Positions 10,100-23,939 are shown, counted from the first letter of the stretch. The stretch: 64,000 nt of DNA from Echinometra lucunter (GCA_029962745.1 CM057158.1:6311869-6375868), one strand, 5' to 3'. Numbers and translations are program-made. The notes: a model not told the origin generated them from the letters alone.

Positions 10100-13000
10100 A
10101 GCTCTTGAACAGAGAGGGGAAATGCCCAATAGACACATCATTCACAGACTGCCATCTCCCAGCAAGAAAATTAACAACACTGAGGGATACAAAAAATACT
10201 AAAACCCATCAAAAACAAATAATGATTTAAAAAAACAAGCTTCAAAGAAAGGTGTGCATTCATGATCTTAGAAAAATACATGAGCAAATGTATTGATATG
10301 TCATTTTTAAAGTTGTATACCTAGAAAACTTATTCTACCCTTAGCCCACAAGAAAAAACTTGAATGAGTGGGTCAATCTCCTACATTTTCAGAGACAAGT
10401 CCCGGTAGGCAAATCATTCACAGACCGCCAACTCCCAGTCAGGAATTTACTACACTAAACCCTATGAAAAACACTTAAAAAAAAACGTTTCAAAAAAAAA
10501 AAAAATGTTCATGCAAATGATCTTTAAAAAAAGATACATGACAAAATGTACTGATTAATCATTTTTTAGAGTCATGTACCTAAAATACCTATTCTAACCC
10601 TAAGCCTACATAAAAAACATGACTGGGTGGGTCATTCTCCTACAGTTTAAGGGACAAGGCCCGGTAGGCACATCATTCACAGACCGCCATCTCCCAGCCA
10701 GGAATATACTACACTAAACCCTATGAAAAACACCTTTAAAAAAAAAAACATGCTTCCAAAAAAAAATTTGCGAATTCAAATGATCTTTAAAAAAATACAT
10801 GACAAAATATACTGATTAATCATTTTTTAAAGCTAAGTACCTAAAATACCTATTCTAACCCTAAGCCTACATGATAAAACATGACTGGGTGGGTCGTTCT
10901 CCTACAGTTTAAGGGACAAGGCCTGGTAGGCACATCATTCACAGACCGCCATCTCCCAGCCATGAATTAACTACACTAAACCCTATGAAAAACACCTATA
11001 AAAAAAAAACATGCTTCCCCCCCCCCCAAAAAAAAATGCATATTCAAATGCTCTTTAAAAAAGATGCATGGCAAAATGTACTGATTAATCATTTTCTAAA
11101 GTCTATACATGTACCTGGAAAACCTCTTTCTAACCTAAGCCTACATGATAAAACATGACTGGGCAGGTCGTTCTCCTACATTTTAAGGAAGAAGTCCCGG
11201 TAGGCACATCATTCACAGACCGCCATCTCCCAGCCAGGAATTTACTACACTAAACCCTATCAAAAATACTTTTTTTTTTTAAAAAGTGCTTAGAAAAAAA
11301 AAAAGTATATTGAAATGATCTTTAAAAAAGACCTTAAAAAAATACATGACAAAATGTACTGATTAATCATTTTTTAAAGCTAAGTACCTAAAATACCTAT
11401 TCTAACCTAAGCCTACATGAAAAAACATGACTGGGTGGGGTCGTTCTCCTACAGTTTAAGGGACAAGGCCCGGTAGGCACATCATTCACAGACCGCCATC
11501 TCCCAGCCATGAATTAACTACAGTAAACCCTATGAAAAACACCTATAAAAAAAAAAAAACATGCTTCCAAAAAAAAAATTGGGTATTCAAATGACCTTAA
11601 AAAAATACATGACAAAATGTACTGATTAATCATTTTTTAAAGCTAAGTACCTAAAATACCTATTCTTACCCTAAGCCTACATGAAAAAACATGACTGGGC
11701 GGGTCGTTCTCCTACAGTTTAAGGGACAAGGCCCGGTAGGCACATCATTCACAGACCGCCATCTCCCAGCCAGGAATATACTACACTAAACCCTATGAAA
11801 AACACCTATAAAAAAAAAAAAAAACATGCTTCCCCCCAAAAAAATTGCATATTCAAATGACCTTCAAAAAATACATGACAAAATGTACTGATTAATCATT
11901 TTTTAAAGCTAAGTACCTAAAATACCTATTCTACTCTTAGCCTACAAGAAAAAAAATGAGTGGGTCAATCTCCTAATTTCTAAGGGACAAGTCCCAGTAG
12001 GCACATCATTCACAGACTGCCAACTCCCAGTCAGGAATTTACTAAACTAAACCCTATGAAAAATACTTAAAAAAAAACATGTTTCAAAAAAAAAAAAATG
12101 TTCATACAAATGATCTTTAAAAAAGATACATGACAAAATGTACTGATTAATCATTTTTTGAAGTCATGTACCTGGAAAACCTCTTCTAACCCTAAGCCTA
12201 CATAAAAAACATGACTGGGAGGGTCGTTCTCCTACAGTTTAAGGGACAAGGCCCGGTAGGCACATTATTCACAGACCGCCATCTCCCAGCCATGAATTGA
12301 CTACAGTAAACCCTATGAAAAACACCTATAAAAAAAAAAAAAAACATGCTTCCAAAAAAAAAATTGGGTATTCAAATGACCTTAAAAAAATACATGACAG
12401 AATGTACTGATTAATCATTTTTTAAAGCTAAGTACCTAAAATACCTATTCTTACCCTAAGCCTACATGAAAAAACATGACTGGGCGGGTCGTTCTCCTAC
12501 AGTTTAAGGGACAAGGCCTGGTAGGCACATCATTCACAGACCGCCATCTCCCAGCCAGGAATATACTACACTAAACCCTATGAAAAACACCTATAAAAAA
12601 AAAAAACATGCTTCCCCCCCAAAAAATTGCATATTCAAACGACCTTCAAAAAATACATGACAAAATGTACTGATTAATCATTTTTTAAAGCTAAGTACCT
12701 AAAATACCTATATTACTCTTAGCCTACAAGAAAAAAAAATGAGTGGGTCAATCTCCTAATTTTTAAGGGACAAGTCCCAGTAGGCACATCATTCACAGAA
12801 TGCCAACTCCCAGTCAGGAATTTACTAAACTAAACCCTATGAAAAACACTTTAAAAAAAACATGTTTAAAAAAAAAAAAAATGTTCATGCAAATGATCTT
12901 TAAAAAAGATACATGACAAAATGTACTGATTAATCATTTTTTGAAGTCATGTACCTGGAAAACCTCTTCTAACCCTAAGCCTACATAAAAAACATGACTG

Positions 13001-16000
13001 GGCGGGTCGTTCTCCTACAGTTTAAGGGACAAGGCCCGGTAGGCTCATTATTCACAGACCGCCATCTCCCAGCCATGAATTAACTACAGTAAACCCTATG
13101 AAAAACACCTATAAAAAAAAAAAACATGCTTCCAAAAAAAAAAATTGGGTATTCAAATGACCTTAAAAAAATACATGACAAAATGTACTGATTAATCATT
13201 TTTGAAAGCTAAGTACCTAAAATACCTATTCTAACCCTAAGCCTACATGATAAAACATGACTGGGTGGGTCGTTCTCCTACAGTTTAAGGGACAAGGCCC
13301 GGTAGGCACATCATTCACAGACCGCCATCTCCTAGCCAGGAATTTACTACACCAAACTCTATCAAAAATACTTTAGAAAAAAAATGCTTTAAGAAATGCA
13401 TATTCAAATGATCTTTAAAAAAGATACATGTGCGTGTCAAAATGTACTGATTAATCATTTTTCAAAGCCATGTACCTAAAATACCTATTCTTACCCTAAG
13501 CCTACATGAAAAAACATGACTGGGCGGGTCGTTCTCCTACAGTTTAAGGGACAAGGCCTGGTAGGCACATCATTCACAGACCGCCATCTCCCAGACATGA
13601 ATTAACTACACTAAACCCTATGAAAAACACCAATATAAAAAAAACATGCTTCCCCCCAAAAAAATTGCATATACAAATGATCTTTAAATAAATACATGAC
13701 AAAATGTACTGATTAATCATTTTTGAAAGCTAAGTACCTAAAATACCTATTCTAACCCTAAGCCTACATGATAAAACATGACTGGGCGGGTTGTTCTCCT
13801 ACAGTTTAAGGGACAAGGCCCAGTAGGCAAATCATTCACAGACCGCCATCTCCCATCCAGGAATTTACTTTACTAAAGCCTATCAAAAATACTTTTTTTT
13901 TAAATGCTTCACAAAATGCGTATTCAAATGATCTTTAAAAAAAAAATAGATGACAAAATGTACTGATTAATCATTTTTCAAAGCCATGTACCTAAAATAC
14001 CTATTCTTACCCTAAGCCTACATGATAAAACATGACTGGGTGGGTCGTTCCCCTACAGTTTAAGGGCCAAGGCCCGGTAGGCACATCATTCACAGACCGC
14101 CATCTCCCAGACATAAATTAACTACACTAAACCCTATGAAAAACACCTATAAAAAAAAAAAACATGCTTCCCCCCCAAAAAATTGCATATACAAATGATC
14201 TTTAAAAAAATACATGACAAAATGTACTGATTAATCATTTTTTAAAGCTAAGTACCTAAAATATCTATTCTAACCCTAAGCCTACATGATAAAACATGAC
14301 TGGGCGGGTCATTCTCCTACAGTTTAAGGGACAAGGCCCGGTAGGCACATCATTCACAGACTGCCATCTGCCAGCCAGGAATTTACTACACTAAAGCCTA
14401 TCAAAACTACTTTTTAAAAAAAAGCTTTAAAAATGGGTATTCAAGTGATCTTTAAAAAAATACATGACAAAATGTACTGATTAATCATTTTTTAAAGTCA
14501 TTTACCTAAAATACCTATTCTTCCCCTAAGGCTACATGAAAAATCATCACTGGGCGGGTCGTTCTCCTACAGTTTAAGGGACAAGGCCCGGTAGGCAAAT
14601 TATTCACAGACCGCCATCTCCCAGACATGAATTAACTATACTAAACCCTATGAAAAACACCTATAAAAAAAAACATGCTTCCCCCCCCAGAAAAATTGCA
14701 TATTCAAATGATCTTAAAAAAAAATAGATGACAAAATGTACTGATTAATCATTTTTTAAAGCTAAGTATCTAAAATACCTATTCTAACCCTAAGCCTACA
14801 TGATAAAACATGACTGGGCGGGTCGTTCTCCTACAGTTTAAGGGACAAGGCCCGGTAGGCACATTATTCACAGACCGCCATCTCCCAGCCATGAATTAAC
14901 TACACCAAACCCTATGAAAAACACCTACAAAAAAAAACATGCTTCCCCCCCAGAAAAATTGCATATTCAAATGATCTTTAAAAAAAATAGATGACAAAAT
15001 GTACTGATTAATCATTTTTTAAAGCTAAGTACCTAAAATACCTATTCTAACCCTAAGCCTACATGACAAAATATGACTGGACAGGTCGTTCTCCTACAGT
15101 TTAAGGGACAAGGCCCGGTAGGCACATTATTCACAGACCGCCATCTCCCAGCCATGAATTAACTACCCTAAACAATATGAAAAACACCTATTAAAAAAAA
15201 AACATGCTTCCAAAAAAAGAAATGCTCATGCAAATAATCTTTAATTACTGATCAATCATTTTTTAAAGCTATGTACCTAAAATACCTATTCTAACCCTAA
15301 GCCTACATGATAAAACATGACTGGGTGGGTCGTTCTCCTACAGTTTAAGGGACAAGGCCCGGTAGGCACATCATTCACAGACCGCCATCTCCCAGCCATG
15401 AATTAACTACACTAAACCCTATGAAAAACACCTATAAAAAAAACATGTTTCAAAAAAAAAAATGTTCATGCAAATGATCTTTAAAAAAGATACATGACAA
15501 AATTTACTGATTAATCATTTTTTAAAGTCATGTACATAGAATACCTATTCTAACCCTAAGCCTACATGATAAAACATGACTGGGTGGGTCGTTCTCCTAC
15601 AGTTTAAGGGACAAGGCCCGGTAGGCACATCATTCATAGACCGCCATCTCCCAGCCAGGAATTTACTACCCTACACTAAACCCTATCAAAAATACTTTTT
15701 TTTTTTTAAAGTGCTTAGAAAAAAAAAATGTATATTGAAATGATCTTTAAAAAAGACTTGACAAAATGTACTGATTAATCATTTTTTAAAGCTAAGTACC
15801 TAAAATACCTATTCTAACCTAAGCCTACATGAAAAAACATGACTGGGTGGGTCATTCTCCTACAGTTTAAGGGACAAGGCCCGGTAGGCAAATCATTCAC
15901 AGACCGCCATCTCCCATCCAGGAATTTACTTTACTAAAGCCTATCAAAAATACTTTTTTTAAAAAATGCTTCACAAAATACATATCATCAAATGATCTTT

Positions 16001-19000
16001 AAAAAAAAAAATAGATGACAAAATGTACTGATAAATCATTTTTCAAAGCCATGTACCTAAAATACCTATTCTTACCATAAGCCTACATGAAAAAACATGA
16101 CTGGGCGGGTCCTTCTCCTACAGTTTAAGGGACAAGGCCCGGTAGGCACATCATTCACAGACCGCCATCTCCCAGCCAGGAATATACCACACTAAACCCT
16201 ATGAAAAACACCTATTAAAAAAAAAAAACATGCTTCCCCCCAAAAAAATTGCGTATTCAAATGACCTTTAAAAAATACATGACAAAATGTACTGATTAAT
16301 CATTTTTTAAAGCTAAGTACCTAAAATACCTATTCTACTCTTAGCCTACAAGAAAAAAAAATGAGTGGGTTAATCTCCTACATTTTAAGGGACAAGTCCC
16401 AGTAGGCACATCATTCACAGACTGCCAACTCCCAGTCAGGAATTTACTAAACTAAACCCTATGAAAAACACTTTAAAAAAACATGTTTCAAAAAAAAAAA
16501 AAAATGTTCATGCAAATGATCTTTAAAAAAGATACATGACAAAATGTACTGATTAATCATTTTCTGAAGTCATGTACCTGGAAAACCTCTTCTAACCCTA
16601 AGCCTACATAAAAAACATGACTGGGCGGGTCGTTCTCCTACAGTTTAAGGGACAAGGCCCGGTAGGCACATCATTCACAGACCGCCATCTCCCAGCCATG
16701 AATTAACTACAGTAAACCCTATGAAAAACACCTATAAAAAAAAAAAAAAACATGCTTCCAAAAAAAAAATTGGGTATTCAAATGACCTTAAAAAAATACA
16801 TGACAAAATATACTGATTAATCATTTTTTAAAGCTAAGTACCTAAAATACTTATTCTTACCCTAAGCCTACATGAAAAAACATGACTGGGCGGGTCGTTC
16901 TCCTACAGTTTAAGGGACAAGGCCCGGTAGGCACATCATTCACAGACCGCCATCTCCCAGCCAGGAATATACTACACTAAACCCTATGAAAAACACCTAT
17001 AAAAAAAAAAAAACATGCTTCCCTCCCAAAAAATTGCGTATTCAAATGACCTTTAAAAAATACATGACAAAATGTACTTATTAATCATTTTTTAAAGCTA
17101 AGTACCTAAAATACCTATTCTAACCCTAAGCCTACATGATAAAACATGACTGGGCGGGTCGTTCTCCTACAGTTTAAGGGACAAGGCCCGGTAGGCACAT
17201 CATTCACAGACCGCCATCTCCCAGCCAGGAATATACTACACTAAACCCTATGAAAAACACCTATAAAAAAAAAAAAAACATGCTTCCCCCCAAAAAAATT
17301 GCATATTCAAATGATCTTTAAAAAAATACATTACAAAATGTACTGATTAATCATTTTCTAAAGCTAGGTACCTAAAATACCTATTCTAACCCTAAGCCTA
17401 CATAAAAAAACATGACTGGGCGGGTCGTTCTCCTACAGTTTAAGGGACAAGGCCCGGTAGGCACATCATTCACAGACCGCCATCTCCCAGCCATGAATTA
17501 ACTACCCTAAACCCTATGAAAAACACCTATTAAAAAAAAAACCATGCTTCCAAAAAAGAAATGCTCATGCAAATAATCTTTAATTTCTGATTAATCATTT
17601 TTTAAAGCTATGTACCTAAAATACCTATTCTTACCCTAAGCCTACATGATAAAACATGACTGGGCAGGTCATTCTCCTACAGTTTAAGGGACAAGGCCTG
17701 GTAGGCACATCATTCACAGACTGCCATCTCCCAGCCAGAAATTAACTACACTCAACCCTATAAAAAAACACCTAAAAAAAAATGCTTCAAAAACAAAAAG
17801 GTCCTTTGAATGATCCTTAAAAAAGATACATGGCAATATGTACTGATTAATCATTTTTTTAAAGCTACATGTATGTACCTAAAATGCATATTCTAACTGT
17901 AAGCCTACACGATAAAACATGACTGGGTGGGTCATTCTCTTACAGTTTAAGGGCCAAGGCCCGGTAGGCTCATTATTCACAGACCGTCATCTCCCAGCCA
18001 GGAGTTTACTACACTAAACCCTATCAAAAATACTTTTTAAAAAAATGCTTTTAAAAAATGCATATTCAAATGATCTTTGTAAAAATACATGAAGAAATGT
18101 ACTGATTAAAATCATTTTTTTAAAGCCATGTACCTAAAATGCCTATTCTAACCCTAAACCTAAATGAAAAAACATGACTGGGCAGGTCGTTCTCCTACAG
18201 TTTAAGGGACAAGGCCTGGTAGGCACATCATTCACAGACCGCCATCTCCCAGCCAGAAATTAACTACACTAAACCCTATAAAAAACACCTAAAAAGAAAT
18301 GCTTCAAAAACAAAAAGGTCCTTTGAATGATCCTTAAAAAAGATACATGGCAATATGTACTGATTAATCATTTTTTTAAAGCTATGTACCTAAAATACCT
18401 ATTCCTACCATAAGCCTACATGAAAAAACATGACTGGGTGGGTCGTTCTCCTACAGTTTAAGGGACAAGGCCCGGTAGGCACATCATTCACAGACCGCCA
18501 TCTCCCAGCCAGGAATATACTACACTAAACCCTATGAAAAACACCTATAAAAAAAAAAAACATGCTTCCCCCCAAAAAAATTGCGTATTCAAATGACCTT
18601 TAAAAAATACATGACAATATGTACTGATTAATCATTTTTTAAAGCTAAGTACCTAAAATACCTATTCTACTCTTAGCCTACAAGAAAAAAAAAATGAGTG
18701 GGTTAATCTCCTACATTTTAAGGGACAAGTCCCAGTAGGCACATCATTCACAGACTGCCAACTCCCAGTCAGGAATTTACTAAACTAAACCCTATGAAAA
18801 ACACTTAAAAAAACATGTTTCAAAAAAAAAAAAAAAACGTTCATGCAAATGATCTTTAAAAAAGATACATGACAAAATGTACTGATTAATCATTTTCTGA
18901 AGTCATGTACCTGGAAAACCTCTTCTAACCCTAAGCCTACATGAAAAAACATGACTGGGCGGGTCGTTCTCCTACAGTTTAAGGGACAAGGCCCGGTAGG

Positions 19001-19185
19001 CACATCATTCACAGACCGCCATCTCCCAGCCAGGAATATACTACACTAAACCCTATGAAAAACACCTATAAAAAAAAAAAACATGCTTCCCTCCCAAAAA
19101 ATTGCGTATTCAAATGACCTTTAAAAAATACATGACAAAATGTACTGATTAATCATTTTTTAAAGCTAAGTACCTAAAATACCTA
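10100..19185. repeat. Satellite array, ~35 copies of a ~260-bp unit
   Basis: The landmark ACAGACCGCCATCTCCCAG recurs about every 260 bp from about 10135 to 19003 (spacing roughly 243-275 bp, about 35 units). Each unit also carries CCTACAGTTTAAGGGACAAG, an A-rich stretch followed by ACATGCTTCC, TGTACTGATTAATCATTTTT and CTAACCCTAAGCCTACATGA. Length variation is mostly in homopolymer runs. The first units near 10.1-10.4 kb are the most diverged and the array stops only because the assembly gap begins, so its true length is unknown. No unit has a sustained open frame. Confidence 0.97.
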
Positions 19186-19685
19186 NNNNNNNNNNNNNNN
19201 NNNNNNNNNNNNNNNNNNNNNNNNNNNNNNNNNNNNNNNNNNNNNNNNNNNNNNNNNNNNNNNNNNNNNNNNNNNNNNNNNNNNNNNNNNNNNNNNNNNN
19301 NNNNNNNNNNNNNNNNNNNNNNNNNNNNNNNNNNNNNNNNNNNNNNNNNNNNNNNNNNNNNNNNNNNNNNNNNNNNNNNNNNNNNNNNNNNNNNNNNNNN
19401 NNNNNNNNNNNNNNNNNNNNNNNNNNNNNNNNNNNNNNNNNNNNNNNNNNNNNNNNNNNNNNNNNNNNNNNNNNNNNNNNNNNNNNNNNNNNNNNNNNNN
19501 NNNNNNNNNNNNNNNNNNNNNNNNNNNNNNNNNNNNNNNNNNNNNNNNNNNNNNNNNNNNNNNNNNNNNNNNNNNNNNNNNNNNNNNNNNNNNNNNNNNN
19601 NNNNNNNNNNNNNNNNNNNNNNNNNNNNNNNNNNNNNNNNNNNNNNNNNNNNNNNNNNNNNNNNNNNNNNNNNNNNNNNNNNNNN
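19186..19685. other. Assembly gap (500 N)
   Basis: Exactly 500 undetermined bases at the end of the satellite. The round size suggests a placeholder. The missing first exon of receptor gene 1, more satellite, and the rest of the LINE to the right could all lie here. Confidence 1.
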
Positions 19686-20660
19686 TGAATAAACTCATAC
19701 TACTGGTATGGAAATATTGCAGTATTCCATATATCATTATACAAATTTAATAGATACGCGAGTGCCTTGTTCGGCAAATTTTTAATCATAATCAAATAAA
19801 TATCATCTTTACCTGTCGAGGAGTTTTTCATTTCTTTTAGAACATTCCTCATTTCACTCATATTAAAGTCATCGTTGATACAATCATCATATTTCGTTGA
19901 ATAGTTATTTTACAACCTATTTTCGTTTTCATTTTCAGTTACAGAAAGTGATTCATCAACAGATTTAAAATAGGTTGCCACTGCATTTGCTTTCTCATCA
20001 GATTCTTTTAAAAATATTTCCATCTACACTCAGATTGTGAAAGACGTGCTTATTCATTGTACAGTCTCGCATACCTTTAACCTGATCCCAGACTTTTCCA
20101 ATGTCTGTAAATCTGTTCATTCGACAACAGTATTCTAACCAATTATCATATTGTGCTCTTCTTATCACCTTCTGAGCAATATATTTCTTTTCTAAGTATT
20201 TCTTAACGTCATTAAGGTCATAATGCCTCCTTAATCTGTTTTTAAAACGATTTATGTCTTGCACAGCTTTTTGGCAAGCATCGTTCTACCAGGGATTAAC
20301 TTTCTTTCTTTTTTCTCCTCCAATCTGCACTCGCCGAATGCACCTATTTGACGCATTTTTATGTACCTTGACAATTGCATTGTATCGGCCTTGAATGCTC
20401 AAATCTGCACCAAGGTGTTCGTGTCCTTCTTTTCTCAACGCCTCTTCAATTTCTTTTCTATACGTTTCCCCATGTACCTTTCTAAAGGACCAATTCCAAA
20501 ACGCGAGAGGGCAGCAGACTGGTCGCCATACTGCAGTGTGTTACTCAACTTTAACAGTACATAAGTCAATAGCGCGTTATGTACTTTAGTTCGATGTTCT
20601 CTATTTTGGACCAACGTAATTATGTAGATTTCTTTTGATGTTTGCAATGAGGAATAATCA
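19686..20660 (-). pseudogene. Non-LTR retrotransposon relic (linker and start of reverse transcriptase)
   Basis: On the minus strand, from right to left: NPW-NDACQKAVQDINRFKN, the basic linker RRHYDLNDVKKYLEKKYIAQ, AQYDNWLEYCCRMNRF with VWDQVKGMRD, then MSEMRNVLKEMKNSSTGKDD and MIKNLPNKALAYLLNLY. This is the order expected for the region between the endonuclease and the first reverse-transcriptase blocks of a LINE ORF2 (family pattern 'LKxxKSPGxDxI ... ML...P ... LLxLYN'). Stops and frameshifts are present. The catalytic part would lie to the left, inside the gap, so integrity cannot be judged fully. Confidence 0.75.
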
Positions 20661-21170
20661 GGGAAGTTCAGGTTGCAGCTGTGTGGTGCTCAGATGCCAC
20701 AACAATTGAAAAAAGTTTAAAATTGGGAGCTTACTGAGTGCGAAATTCACTCACCTTTGACTCATGAAGCCTGTTTGTGTGAGAAGCCACACTACCTACA
20801 CGGGTTTCCTGGCCTTTTACTGACAAAAATAAGGAGAAAAAGTAACAAAAGTACAAAAATACATCATTTTCTTCATCTGTCAGATATGGTCATAGTCTTA
20901 CGTCATCTACCCATGTATCCATGCTTTATTTCATTGATCTAGAATAAAGTTAATGAAAAATTATCGGGGCATATCTCATATCTTTCATTGATTTTGTACA
21001 CAGCCAGTAGCGATCATTGTACTTATCAGACACCGCAACTATCGCCTCGCCGATAGAGGACCAAATACAAAAATCGGAGATGGAATTGGTCTATTGGTTA
21101 CTCCCTTGTGTTTTCTACATTATTGCTCATGGTTTTAAAGATGTCTGAACTGAGTAGTATAACCACCGAT

Positions 21171-21335
21171 CCTTTCTTCTTCTTCTTCTTCTTTTTCTTC
21201 CTCTTCCTCTTCTTCTTCTTCTTATTGTCATCATCATCATCATTAATATTACCACCATTAGGATTATTATCATCATTATTATTACTATTATCATCGTCAC
21301 CACCATCATGATCCATATTATTATTTCTATTACCA
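21171..21335. repeat. Trinucleotide microsatellite (TTC then ATC/ATT)
   Basis: A compound run of CTT units followed by CAT/ATT units. It generates low-complexity open frames on both strands (poly-Lys/Asp and poly-Phe) that are not genes. Confidence 0.9.
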
Positions 21336-21630
21336 CCTTTACCATCGTCTCTAACGTGACTCAACATGAGTCAGCATTATTTATTGTGAATTACCAGTAA
21401 AAGAAATTAACACTATTTATATATCATTCTAGGTTACTATTTTGAGCCTAGACAAATTAAAAAAAATTTAATGACCTCAATGACACCCAGCGTGAAAATT
21501 AAAATGCATGCTTCCTTGTGGTGCAGGCGAAGACAATACTACCAGCAAAGAAGAAAAAGTATGATGTATAGGCCTACACAACAGCAGACCTTTGGAAATC
21601 TTAGAAGAGATGTGAGAGATGGTGACATGA

Positions 21631-21732
21631 GCAGGCCCTTGGGAACGATTTTTATCACAGGGGTGCTGAGCCCCAGAGCCACATCTTAGGTTACCGCACC
21701 TTAAGCAAGCACCGTTTCTGTATTCGGAGAAC
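21631..21732. repeat. Dispersed repeat, copy matching 62365-62461
   Basis: Shares CTTGGGAACGATTTTTATCA, CAGGGGTGCTGAGCCCC, GAGCCAC and GTATTCGG with the second copy near 62.4 kb in the same orientation, separated by about 40.7 kb. Both copies sit beside long G runs. The family was not recognised. Confidence 0.7.
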
Positions 21733-21869
21733 ACGAGGGGGGGGGGGGGGTTAGACCTAAATTTGCCGACAATTATGCTGCATTCTAAGTCTAATCTAAT
21801 ACCCCCCTCTAACTCTAATCCACGTACCCCCTTACTCAAAACACAAGAAATTATTTTCAAACAATATCA

Positions 21870-22440
21870 CAGATGTAGATTTTTATCATTTTAATGGAAT
21901 ATTTTAGGAAAAGCGAAGCGTTTTTATTGGGGGGGGGGGGGGTGGGGAATGATGCTTCTTTCTAGATTATGAGCGAGCGAAGTAAGTGAGCTGAAAATAG
22001 TCACTTCTTGAAATTTCTTGTTGAGAAAGAAGTGTTATTTTGTCATCAAAATACATTGTGGTCCTATAAGATATCCGAATTAGAGCAAGCCCCAAATAGC
22101 CATTCTTGTTATGAACGAAGTGTTATTTTGTCATCGAAATGCCATGTAGGCCTATGACATGATCACCTTACTGCTAAACATGACTTTATTTTTGGCACTT
22201 CGCTGCTGAAATGGTTGCTGTCTCGCAAAGCAACCCTATTTCTAAATATTACAAGTGAGCGAAGCGAGCGAGGAAATCGACGATAGTGGAAGTACTATTT
22301 CGACATCGAAATACACTTAACATGTACATTCAGTACGATATGATGTCTGAATAATACATTCGATCACCTATATGCCGAATATGACGCTATTTGGGCACTT
22401 GTTTGCCGTCCTCAACCGTTAAAGCGAGAGAAGCGAGCTA
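21870..22440. repeat. Degenerate tandem module with GCGAGCGAAGCGAGCG motif
   Basis: Successive modules of roughly 100-150 bp contain GTTATTTTGTCATCGAAAT or TTTCGACATCGAAATACAC, a TATAGGCCTA-like stretch, ATTCGATCAC and the purine-rich motif GTGAGCGAAGCGAGCGAG. A related module is found at 61190-61330 and the motif alone at several other sites. This is probably the interior of a decayed non-autonomous DNA transposon. Confidence 0.55.
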
Positions 22441-22689
22441 TAGCAACAAAAGCATTATTTTCTTTAAAAAGTAGATTTGTTACCGAAATACAGATGACTG
22501 TTATAAAACTTATAACATCGTCTTGCAGAATTCCAGTACAGTAGGACACCTCCCTAACCGGATATGATATTCGAGCATCTCGCTGCTGGAATAAGATAAT
22601 AATAATGCCTGCTACCCAAAACATTTTGTTTATTCTATTTGTAAAGAAAATTACGATATCAAGAAGATGAAGACAGGATGGGAAAATAA

Positions 22690-22830
22690 CTTTGCGATGG
22701 GTGCTATGTTACCCCTCATAAAAATCAGGGGATGCTGCAGCACCCCCTGCACCGATTGTCCTCTTGGGCACCCCTTCAAAAATTCATGGGGGTTCTGCAG
22801 CACCCCCACCACCCTCGGCTCCCGGCTTGG
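22690..22830. repeat. GC-rich direct repeat (CTGCAGCACCCCC)
   Basis: The phrase GGG(A/T)TGCTGCAGCACCCCC occurs twice, about 60 bp apart, in an otherwise AT-rich stretch about 0.4 kb upstream of the first recognised exon of receptor gene 1. No transposon ends could be defined. Confidence 0.4.
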
Positions 22831-23183
22831 ATATGAGATTTCTTAGATATAAAGGAAAGGCTATTAAAAAAAAACACAAAAAGATCGATAGTATTCCTGA
22901 AAGGTAGCTATAACAGCTGCGACTGACATTAATGTCGGGTTAGGGCACAGGGGACGTCTCTCCTCCTCCTCATCACATGCCGGAGAAAGGGGAAAGGGAA
23001 AATAGAAATAAACACTGGCCTTGATATTTAACATGCTTTTCTTCTTTAGTAAGACCGGTGCTCCTCCCTTAATTCTCATTGGCTGAAAATATACACCACC
23101 ACAACTGAATTAGATTTCCTGCTTTTTCGTGTAGAAAAGAGAATAACAAATATTTCTTCTTTCTTCTCTTTTCTATTTTGTAG

Positions 23184-23234
23184 CATTTTACGATGAAGAC
23201 GATGAAGTAGACGTAGCTTTGATTTGTCCGACTG
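23184..23234 (+). CDS. Receptor gene 1, short acidic exon
   Basis: A 51-bp exon follows a pyrimidine-rich acceptor (CTATTTTGTAG) and ends at a consensus donor (G|GTAAGA). With phase 1 at both ends it reads FYDEDDEVDVALICPT. The matching exon of gene 2 (49508-49546) reads RIEEDETIVCPS, so both share an acidic stretch and the C-P motif that leads into the somatomedin-B-like module. It is the most 5' exon of gene 1 I can identify. A signal-peptide exon must lie upstream, possibly in the gap or beyond the satellite. Confidence 0.75.
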
Positions 23235-23377
23235 GTAAGAATCCTTTCGAATTCTGTGTCCCTTCATTTTTGCTCGTTTGTTTTAATACGAGGTCATGAC
23301 TGAAGTCCTGTTATCCTTCCAATACCAACTAGGAATTTGCCGACGGAAATTTTGAATGGAGTGTCATCCCATCCTCT

Positions 23378-23401
23378 CCCCCCCCCCCCCCCCCCCCCCC
23401 C
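23378..23401. repeat. Poly-C tract in intron
   Basis: A 24-base C run in the intron between the first two recognised exons of receptor gene 1. Runs of this type recur in the window and are prone to length error. Confidence 0.85.
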
Positions 23402-23939
23402 GCTCATCTCATCCTCAATCATGACTTGCTTCTGCTCACATCAATTTTAATTAGAGAATTAGCAATCTAAGTCTTTAAAAATGGTAATATAAATTTTGGG
23501 CGCTAGCTGTATAGTTACAAACTGGGAAATGACCCCTTTCTCTAATGGGCACATTATATAATATTGATCCCTATGTATTATTTTACCCCTTAATGTTGAA
23601 ACCTGCACATAAAAATTACCCTCAATCGCTTATTTGAGGATTTTAGTTTCTGTTCATTGCAGCTACATTTCCGTAAACATGTGAAACATTATGTAACAAC
23701 AACCAAAAAAAAAAAAAAAAAATGCTGTACACGAGGAAAGAAACGTAAAGAGGTAAACATATGCATGTACTATGAAACAACATAATTACAACATAATTAG
23801 GTTTGTGTGAGTATATGATAATAATGACGTGTGGGGACGTGTGCCAACGTTTCCGGAAAATATATTTAGATGCAATTTGAAAAAAATATATATAAGCAAT
23901 ACAAATATACTAAATTGTCATTAGTTTTATTTTATGCAG

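Noticed and set aside
10100..19185. CRISPR array
   Set aside because: Repeats are ~260 bp, tandem without unique spacers, in a eukaryotic context.
21098..21367. Asp/Asn/Lys-rich minus-strand frame
   Set aside because: Direct translation of the compound trinucleotide microsatellite.
23870..23939. ATG at 23870 as start of receptor gene 1
   Set aside because: The sequence before 23940 reads as intron (acceptor TTTTATGCAG) and lacks a signal peptide; the short acidic exon upstream matches gene 2 in phase and content.
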